A stretch of DNA of 10,549 bases from Acidocella sp. (GTDB taxonomy: Bacteria > Pseudomonadota > Alphaproteobacteria > Acetobacterales > Acetobacteraceae): the NCBI GenBank assembly GCA_029077775.1, contig JAQNCU010000074.1:1-10549 (forward strand). The letters run 5' to 3'. The translations under genes and the position numbers were made by a program. Shown piece after piece: positions 6,229 to 10,549 of this stretch. The notes under the pieces were generated by a model. The model did no database searches, was not told the origin of the DNA, and saw only the letters and a list, made by a program, of their open reading frames with translations. Every line of letters starts with the position of its first letter. The stretch's first letter is position 1.

Positions 6229-6780
6229 ATGTCGCTGCCCCCGGTTGCTTTCTGGTTTTTGCGCCATGGCGAGACCGACTATAATGCGCGTGGGCTCTCG
6301 CAAGGGGCGCTGGATATCTCATTGAACGAAAATGGCCGGGCGCAGGCGATAGCGGCGGGGCCGAAGCTGGTGGGGCAGGGGATTGTGTCGATTATTTCCT
6401 CGCCGATGATCCGCACCCGTGAGACGACCGCTTGCGTGAATGCATGCCTGGGCCTGGAAGTGGGTTTTGAGCCCGGCCTGCGTGAGGTGATTTTCGGCGG
6501 GATGGAGGGCAAGCCATTGATGCCCTGGTTCCTGGAATGGTTGGAGGGGCGTTACACGCCGCCTGGGGCTGAGAGTTTCGAGGAGGTGAAAGAACGGGTT
6601 GCCGACGCAATGGCGCGCGTGTTGGCGCAGCCATCGCCGGTGCTGGTGGTGGCGCATGGCGGGGTGTTCCGGGCGTTGCGCGAACTGATGGGCCTGGCGC
6701 GTACCGAGGGCATTGCGCAGAATGCTGAGCCGTTATTCTGCGACCCCGGTTTGGCGGGATGGCAAATTAGCGCAAAATAA
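6229..6780 (+). CDS. Histidine phosphatase (phosphoglycerate mutase-like) family protein
   Basis: The 183-residue cytosolic protein belongs to branch 1 of the histidine phosphatase superfamily. The phosphate pocket is complete: LRHGET (11-16, phospho-acceptor His13), Arg62 in SSPMIRTRET, Glu86 in LREVIFGG and His143 in VVAHGGVFR. Members include phosphoglycerate mutases, CobC-type alpha-ribazole phosphatases and general sugar phosphatases; nothing here decides the substrate, and its size favours a phosphatase over dPGM. ATG 6229 follows the GST stop codon with no gap; GAGGGG about 10 bp upstream can serve as binding site. The last 48 bp overlap the convergent threonine aldolase gene. Confidence 0.9.
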   Translation: MSLPPVAFWFLRHGETDYNARGLSQGALDISLNENGRAQAIAAGPKLVGQGIVSIISSPMIRTRETTACVNACLGLEVGFEPGLREVIFGGMEGKPLMPWFLEWLEGRYTPPGAESFEEVKERVADAMARVLAQPSPVLVVAHGGVFRALRELMGLARTEGIAQNAEPLFCDPGLAGWQISAK

Positions 6781-7818
6781 CGCTGCGGCGGCGATGAACT
6801 GGTCCACCTCGTCCTCGGTTGTTGTCCAGCTTGCCACCAGCCTTATGGCATCCTCATGCGCGGCGAGCCCTGGGGTCGCCCAACGGTAAAAGCCGAAGCC
6901 CTGGGCCTCCAGCGCTGTAGCCATGCGCTCTGGCATGATGGCGAAACACTCATTGGCCTGTACCGGGGCGGCGAGGCGCACGCCGGGCAGGATGGTGAGC
7001 CCGGCAGCCAGGCGGGTGGCCATGGCGTTGGCCTGTGCGGCATGGCGCAGCCAGAGATCTTCGGTCAGATAGGCGGTCATCTGGGCGGCGGCGAAGCGCA
7101 TTTTTGAGAAAAGCTGCCCGGCGCGTTTGCGGCGATACTCAAACGCTTCCACCAGAGACAAATCGAAGATCACCACGGCCTCAGCGGCCAGGGCGCCGTT
7201 TTTGGTGGCGCCCAGGCTCAGCATATCCACGCCCGCCCGCCAGGTGATGTCCCCCGGGTGGCAATTCAGCGTGCTGACGGCGTTGGCGAAGCGCGCCCCA
7301 TCCACGTGGATGCGTAAGCCGGCTTTCCTAGCCGTGGTGCTCAAAGCTTGTAGCTCAGCCGGGGTGTAGATGGTCCCCCATTCGCTGGCCTGGCTGAGAC
7401 TGATGGCGGCGGGCGGAACCTTGTGTACGCCCCGCCCGGTGGCCGTCCGGATGGCGTGGGTGAGGGCTGTGGCGGTGAATTTGCCGCCAACACCTGGAAT
7501 GGTGAGCAGCTTCGCGCCGCCCGAGAAAAACTCCGGCGCGCCACATTCATCGCTCTCGATATGCGCGCTCTCGTGGCAAAAAACGCCGCCATAGGGCGGG
7601 CAGAGTACCGCCAGGGCAAGGGCGTTGGCCGCCGTGCCTGTGGCCACCGGGTAGATGGCGAGGTCGGTTTCAAAAATCTCGCGCGCACGCCGGGTTAGGG
7701 CGCGGGTCCAGTCATCATCGCCATAGGAATGTGCCGGGCCGTGGTTGGCCTCGGTGATGGCGGCCATGATCTCGGGCGCGATGGTGGTGATGTTGTCGCT
7801 CGAAAAATCGATGTTCAT
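6733..7818 (-). CDS. ltaE: Low-specificity L-threonine aldolase
   Basis: This 361-residue PLP enzyme of fold type I cleaves L-threonine/allo-threonine to glycine and acetaldehyde. Visible features are FSSDNITT near the N-terminus, YPVATGTAANALAL (56-69, PLP phosphate region), CHESAHIESDECGAPEFF (81-98, with the His86 region that stacks on PLP), HVDGARFANA (171-180, Asp173) and SLGATKNGA with the PLP lysine Lys206. Length is a little over E. coli LtaE. The start at 7818 is chosen because GGAG lies 6 bp upstream and the protein then begins like the family. An upstream ATG at 7992 would add 58 residues read from the xth sequence. The ATG overlaps the xth stop (ATGA), indicating translational coupling. 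The 3' end overlaps the convergent phosphatase gene. Confidence 0.93.
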   Translation of the reverse strand: MNIDFSSDNITTIAPEIMAAITEANHGPAHSYGDDDWTRALTRRAREIFETDLAIYPVATGTAANALALAVLCPPYGGVFCHESAHIESDECGAPEFFSGGAKLLTIPGVGGKFTATALTHAIRTATGRGVHKVPPAAISLSQASEWGTIYTPAELQALSTTARKAGLRIHVDGARFANAVSTLNCHPGDITWRAGVDMLSLGATKNGALAAEAVVIFDLSLVEAFEYRRKRAGQLFSKMRFAAAQMTAYLTEDLWLRHAAQANAMATRLAAGLTILPGVRLAAPVQANECFAIMPERMATALEAQGFGFYRWATPGLAAHEDAIRLVASWTTTEDEVDQFIAAAALFCANLPSRQTGVAE

Positions 7819-8618
7819 GGGATCTCCAGGGTCACCGCGACCGGAACATGGTCCGATGGTTGCGGCCAGTTGCGGGCGGATTTTAAGATCTGGTGGCTGA
7901 TCAGCCCAGGGGCGAGGTCCTGGCTGATCCAGATATGGTCGAGCCTGCGGCCACGGTTCGAGGCCTCCCAGTCGCGGTTGCGGTAGGACCACCAGGTATA
8001 GAGCTTCTCCTCCGGCGGTACGAAATGGCGAAGCGCATCGACCCAGCCTTGCGCCATCCAGGCGTTCAGCCCCTCAGTCTCGGGCGGGGTGTGGCTGACG
8101 ACATCGAGCAGTTGTTTATGGCTCCAGACATCGTGTTCCAGTGGTGCTATGTTGAGATCCCCCACCAGCACGGCGCGCGCGGGTGGCTGGGCCGCGAAAT
8201 GCGCCTGCGCCTGGGCGATGAAATCTAGCTTGTGGGCGAATTTGATGTTGGCCGCGCGGTCCGGGATGTCGCCACCTGCGGGCACGTAGAAATTATGCAG
8301 GGTGACGGGCGCAGACTTGGTTTCCAGCTGTACCGCGAGGTGACGGCAATCTGATTTGCCGCACCAATCAGGTGTGCTGGCAACCAGGGTGAGCGGCAGA
8401 CGCGAGAAGATCGCCACACCATTATAGCTTTTCATGCCACGCCATATGACATGGGGAAAGCCGATGGCGGCGGCGAGGTCTGTGGGGAACAGGTCATCGG
8501 GGACCTTGGTTTCCTGCAGGCAGATCACATCCGGGTGGAGGGAAGCGATGAGCCCGTGCAGCAAGCCCTGGCGCAGCCGCAATGAATTGATGTTCCAGGT
8601 GGCGATGGTGAGGGTCAT
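7815..8618 (-). CDS. xth: Exodeoxyribonuclease III (AP endonuclease family)
   Basis: The 267-residue enzyme of the exonuclease/endonuclease/phosphatase (EEP) fold acts in base-excision repair, cutting at abasic sites and trimming 3' ends. Active-site residues are all visible: Asn9 (ATWNINS), metal ligand Glu36 (CLQETK), Tyr111 (NFYVPAGGD), Asp154/Asn156 (VGDLNIAP), Asp227 (RRLDHIW) and the Asp256-His257 pair (PSDHVPV). Length equals E. coli ExoIII (268). It starts 31 bp after the lolA stop with only a weak purine site (AGACAGA) and shares four bases with ltaE downstream, so it is probably part of the marR-lolA-xth-ltaE unit. A lolA-xth pair is familiar from other alphaproteobacteria. XthA1/XthA2 subtype was not resolved. 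Confidence 0.95.
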   Translation of the reverse strand: MTLTIATWNINSLRLRQGLLHGLIASLHPDVICLQETKVPDDLFPTDLAAAIGFPHVIWRGMKSYNGVAIFSRLPLTLVASTPDWCGKSDCRHLAVQLETKSAPVTLHNFYVPAGGDIPDRAANIKFAHKLDFIAQAQAHFAAQPPARAVLVGDLNIAPLEHDVWSHKQLLDVVSHTPPETEGLNAWMAQGWVDALRHFVPPEEKLYTWWSYRNRDWEASNRGRRLDHIWISQDLAPGLISHQILKSARNWPQPSDHVPVAVTLEIP

Positions 8619-8649
8619 CGCGTCTGTCTACAACGGGGCTATGATAAAT

Positions 8650-9354
8650 CTACCCCCCAGGGGCCGCGGGCGCGGTACCGGGATTATATTGGAACAGGCT
8701 GTCAGGGTACGGCCCGCCGGGTGCGATGTCATACAGGCTGACCCGCGTTTCCTGCCCTTGGGCGTCGCGCACCACCCATTGGTGCAGGGCGAGCGGGTCT
8801 GTGCTGAAAACCAAAGTAAGGCTGCCGGTGGCTGGTTTGTCCCGGCGGACCAGAGTGATGTCATCCTCCCCGGGTTGGCGCTGGATGGCGGTGACCACAA
8901 CATTGCCGCTGGTGAGATCGACATGGCTGGCGAGCAAAATGCCAAGCGGCGTGGCGCTGAGCGGGATGTTGGTGGTCTGACCCAGGGCGGGGTCGTGATA
9001 AACCAGCAGCCCGAAGCCCGCGACCAGCAATTGCTTGTCGGGCGGGTCATACGCAAACCGCATTCTACCCGGACGCTCAAGCCACGCTTTGCCGGTGCGG
9101 GTGGAGCCGTCGGCCGCGACCTGAAGGAAATTGGCGGTCAGCCCGGTTTGCTGGTTGAGGTAAGTGCTGATCTGCGCCAGCAATTTGACATCGGTTGGCG
9201 TGAGGGCGAGTGGCGTTGTCTGCGCCGCCGCGGGCAGGGGGCTGAGCGCGCAACACGCGATCAGAATCCCCAACGCCCAGGCGGCGAGACGAGAGCGATA
9301 TTCAGGCGGCAGCGCGGCGGCTGGCGGCCTCGGTTTTATTGGCAGCATAGGCAT
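8650..9354 (-). CDS. LolA-like outer-membrane lipoprotein carrier
   Basis: This 234-residue protein looks like alphaproteobacterial LolA, the periplasmic shuttle that takes lipoproteins from LolCDE to the outer membrane. After a basic stretch (YRSR, 19-22) comes a hydrophobic segment and PAAAQ (41-45), a good signal peptidase I site after Ala44. The mature part has GKAWLERPGRMRFAYDPP (87-104), a very LolA-like strand pair, then LLVYHDPALGQTTNIPLSATP (115-135), and ends in a Pro/Ala/Gly tail. The N-terminal region before the signal core is unusually long because the first ATG (9354) lies inside marR (53-bp overlap). ATG 9348 is the only alternative ATG, and neither has a clear binding site, so coupling to marR translation is likely. 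In relatives lolA usually follows ftsK; here it follows a regulator. Confidence 0.85.
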   Translation of the reverse strand: MPMLPIKPRPPAAALPPEYRSRLAAWALGILIACCALSPLPAAAQTTPLALTPTDVKLLAQISTYLNQQTGLTANFLQVAADGSTRTGKAWLERPGRMRFAYDPPDKQLLVAGFGLLVYHDPALGQTTNIPLSATPLGILLASHVDLTSGNVVVTAIQRQPGEDDITLVRRDKPATGSLTLVFSTDPLALHQWVVRDAQGQETRVSLYDIAPGGPYPDSLFQYNPGTAPAAPGG

Positions 9355-9679
9355 CGGTCATGATATGGCGCGTTTCCCGCAGAAAAGCAGCCCCCTTCAC
9401 GGTACGCTGCACGAGAACGCTGCGGCGGTCCGCCGGGTCGATCTTGCGGCGGACGAAATCAAGTTCGGTCAGACGGTCCAGCGCGCGTGTGATGGCCGGT
9501 TTAGAGACGTTGAGGTCCTGCGCCAGACCGCGCACGGTGTGCCCGCCTTCGTTCAGGTAGCATGTCATAAACACGCCGAGTTGCCGGGCGGAGAGATCAA
9601 CGCCGTCGCGCCGGACCAGGGAGACGATGGTATCCCGCAGGATGCCAACCAGTTGATCGGAGGAAAGTTGCGCTGCCAT
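9302..9679 (-). CDS. MarR-family transcriptional regulator
   Basis: The 125-residue protein has a MarR-type winged helix-turn-helix: LSARQLGVFMTCY (29-41), helix-turn-helix VRGLAQDLNVSKPAITRALDRL (49-70) with SKPAITRALD as recognition helix, then the wing with the family motif DPADRRS (81-87). It is shorter than typical MarR proteins (about 140-150), mainly at the N-terminal dimerisation helices, and ends in an Ala/Arg-rich tail coded in the region overlapping lolA. MarR proteins bind DNA as dimers and usually repress their own and adjacent genes in response to small ligands. Here the likely target is its own unit with lolA, xth and ltaE. ATG 9679 has a distant GAAAG (about 12 bp upstream); the long AT-rich upstream gap fits a promoter/operator region. 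Confidence 0.88.
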   Translation of the reverse strand: MAAQLSSDQLVGILRDTIVSLVRRDGVDLSARQLGVFMTCYLNEGGHTVRGLAQDLNVSKPAITRALDRLTELDFVRRKIDPADRRSVLVQRTVKGAAFLRETRHIMTDAYAANKTEAASRRAAA

Positions 9680-9724
9680 GTTACAATACTTTCAAATGTC
9701 AGGGATCACGGTTGATAGGTCGTT

Positions 9725-9734
9725 ATCCATGGAT
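9725..9734. promoter_or_regulatory. Perfect 10-bp palindrome upstream of marR, possible operator
   Basis: ATCCATGGAT (9725-9734) is perfectly symmetric and extends imperfectly to 9723-9736 (12 of 14 positions). It lies about 46 bp upstream of the marR start. A symmetric site there suits autoregulation by a MarR dimer, but known MarR sites are usually longer and a second copy was not found. A second palindrome TATGCATA lies at 9790-9797. Confidence 0.22.
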
Positions 9735-9871
9735 CAGTTTTTGTATCGTCCGGATATTTAGCACACACATAAAATAGAATGCCGAACGATATGCATACTT
9801 AACGACTTATTTGTGATTTATGCAACATTCCGTGTGCTGACGAGCATACGATGCCACATAGGTCCGACACA

Positions 9872-9911
9872 CCCGCCGTTTTCCTTTTGAAAACAAAAGG
9901 AAAATGGCGGG
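9872..9911. repeat. Long inverted repeat (17-bp stem, 6-nt loop)
   Basis: The arm at 9872-9888 (CCCGCC, G, then TTTTCCTTTT) pairs with 9895-9911 (AAAAGGAAAA, T, GGCGGG) around GAAAAC. Sixteen pairs are Watson-Crick. The odd pair is G-U in plus-strand RNA but C-A in minus-strand RNA, so the structure folds slightly better on the plus strand. It lies 113 bp past the aminopeptidase stop codon and 192 bp ahead of marR, so it may end aminopeptidase transcription or insulate marR. It has no T-run directly after either arm, which a classical intrinsic terminator would need, although U-rich tracts exist inside the stem. Confidence 0.9.
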
Positions 9912-10024
9912 TTACGCCCCCATTTTAAATGCAGGTGCGGGGGCTGCCCATTTCGTGGGTAAGCGAACGATTCCGGGAAATGTTTCGGCCCCGGCATATT
10001 GATCCGGGCGCGATTTTTATCTTT

Positions 10025-10549
10025 TCAGGCTTTATGTGGGGCCCAACGTGTTTCAATCGCGTGCAGAAGAGCACGTAATGTTTGCGCCTCACCGCCCTCC
10101 GGCCGGGCGGGCCGGTTGGTATCGTTCCAGGCATATACATCGATATGCGCCCAGGAGATTTGTTCAGGTACGAATTTCCTTAGGTACAAGGCCGCAACAA
10201 TCGCGCCCGCCATCGGCTTGCTGGCGACGTTGGCGAGATCGGCGATCGGGCTCTCCAGCCATGGTTCGTAGGCTGAAAAAAGCGGCAGCCGCCAAAGCGG
10301 GTCATTGGTGGTAACGCCGGATTTGATAATGGTGTCCGATAATTCATCATCCGTACAGAATAAGGCGGGCAGATCCGGGCCGAGGGCGACACGCGCGGCC
10401 CCGGTGAGTGTTGCTGCGTCGATCAGCCATGTGGGCGAGGCCGACCCGGCTTCGGCCAGTAGGTCACATAGAACCAGCCTGCCCTCAGCATCGGTGTTGC
10501 CGACCTCGACGCTGAGCCCGCTGCGGGTTTGCAGAACATCAGACGGGCG
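10025..10549 (-). CDS. Leucyl aminopeptidase family (M17) protein, C-terminal part
   Basis: The frame is open from the right edge to TGA at 10025-10027, giving 174 codons without a break. The order is as in the M17 catalytic domain: VEVGNTDAEGRL near residues 15-26 of the fragment, containing the Asp and Glu metal ligands and the catalytic Arg, then LIDAATLTGAARVALG, LWRLPL, and finally SWAHIDVYAW. M17 enzymes are cytosolic, two-metal, hexameric aminopeptidases releasing N-terminal amino acids. The fragment ends soon after HIDVYAWND, with a short helix at the C-terminus, as in the leucyl aminopeptidase family branch distinct from classical PepA. The N-terminal domain and the first metal lysine are outside the window, so PepA versus PepB-like cannot be settled. 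Confidence 0.92.
   Translation of the reverse strand, partial: RPSDVLQTRSGLSVEVGNTDAEGRLVLCDLLAEAGSASPTWLIDAATLTGAARVALGPDLPALFCTDDELSDTIIKSGVTTNDPLWRLPLFSAYEPWLESPIADLANVASKPMAGAIVAALYLRKFVPEQISWAHIDVYAWNDTNRPARPEGGEAQTLRALLHAIETRWAPHKA

Larger units (their letters stand above)
9680..10024. other. Intergenic region ahead of marR with several palindromes
   Basis: No convincing gene is seen in these 345 bp. The part next to marR (about 9680-9840) is AT-rich and should hold its promoter; no strong -35/-10 pair on the minus strand could be fixed. The part towards the aminopeptidase (about 9830-10024) holds a series of inverted repeats: CGTGTGC/GCATACG (9831-9837 and 9844-9850, one wobble), the 17-bp stem at 9872-9911, GCCCCC/GGGGGC (9916-9921 and 9939-9944) and CCCGG/CCGGG (9990-9994 and 10004-10008). 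The last is followed on the plus strand by ATTTTT (10012-10017) and TTTT (10022-10025). Confidence 0.6.

Noticed and set aside
7819..7992. Longer N-terminus for threonine aldolase
   Set aside because: The extra 58 residues are an alternative frame of xth and Pro-rich; the ATG at 7818 has a proper binding site and a family-like N-terminus.
8434..9363. 309-codon plus-strand open frame across lolA and xth
   Set aside because: Low-complexity composition and no recognisable motif; it mirrors two well-supported minus-strand genes.
10180..10392. Frameshift in the aminopeptidase, suggested by separate short open frames
   Set aside because: Reading the minus strand codon by codon shows one unbroken frame from the right edge to 10025, with the M17 motifs in order; the shorter frame is only a late internal ATG.

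Overview
The window reads as chromosomal DNA of a GC-rich alphaproteobacterium, most likely in or near the Acetobacteraceae/Rhodospirillales. This is an inference from codon use, from the LolA-like/ExoIII gene pair, and from the ybjN-proC pair. No taxonomic marker such as rRNA is present.

Left edge (1-302): the last 37 codons of a tyrosine recombinase end at 116. About 140 bp further on lies the 3' half of a tRNA-Pro(CGG) gene (anticodon loop to CCA, about 253-302) with no 5' half. Together they look like one end of an element integrated at a tRNA gene, with its body to the left of the window.

Plus-strand block (414-6780): an MFS transporter of the SHS (lactate/sialate:H+) type; a tandem array of 25-bp repeats that starts inside the last codons of the transporter and runs into the region ahead of the next gene; enolase (eno); a YbjN-domain protein 21 bp ahead of proC; PRPP synthetase (prs); a beta-class-like glutathione S-transferase; and a histidine phosphatase that begins directly after the GST stop codon. 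These are mainly central-metabolism genes: glycolysis, proline synthesis and PRPP supply.

Minus-strand block (6733-10549): read from the right, it contains a 5'-truncated M17 leucyl aminopeptidase, a 345-bp non-coding gap, then a compact run of marR-family regulator, lolA-like carrier, xth-type exonuclease III and low-specificity threonine aldolase. marR/lolA overlap by 53 bp and xth/ltaE by 4 bp (ATGA), so the run is probably one transcription unit. Its last gene overlaps the convergent phosphatase gene by 48 bp.

The least ordinary parts are the tRNA-fragment/integrase junction, the 25-bp repeat array between transporter and enolase, and the gap 9680-10024, which holds a 17-bp-stem inverted repeat and several smaller palindromes. 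I found no clearly new multi-gene system; most of the window is housekeeping.
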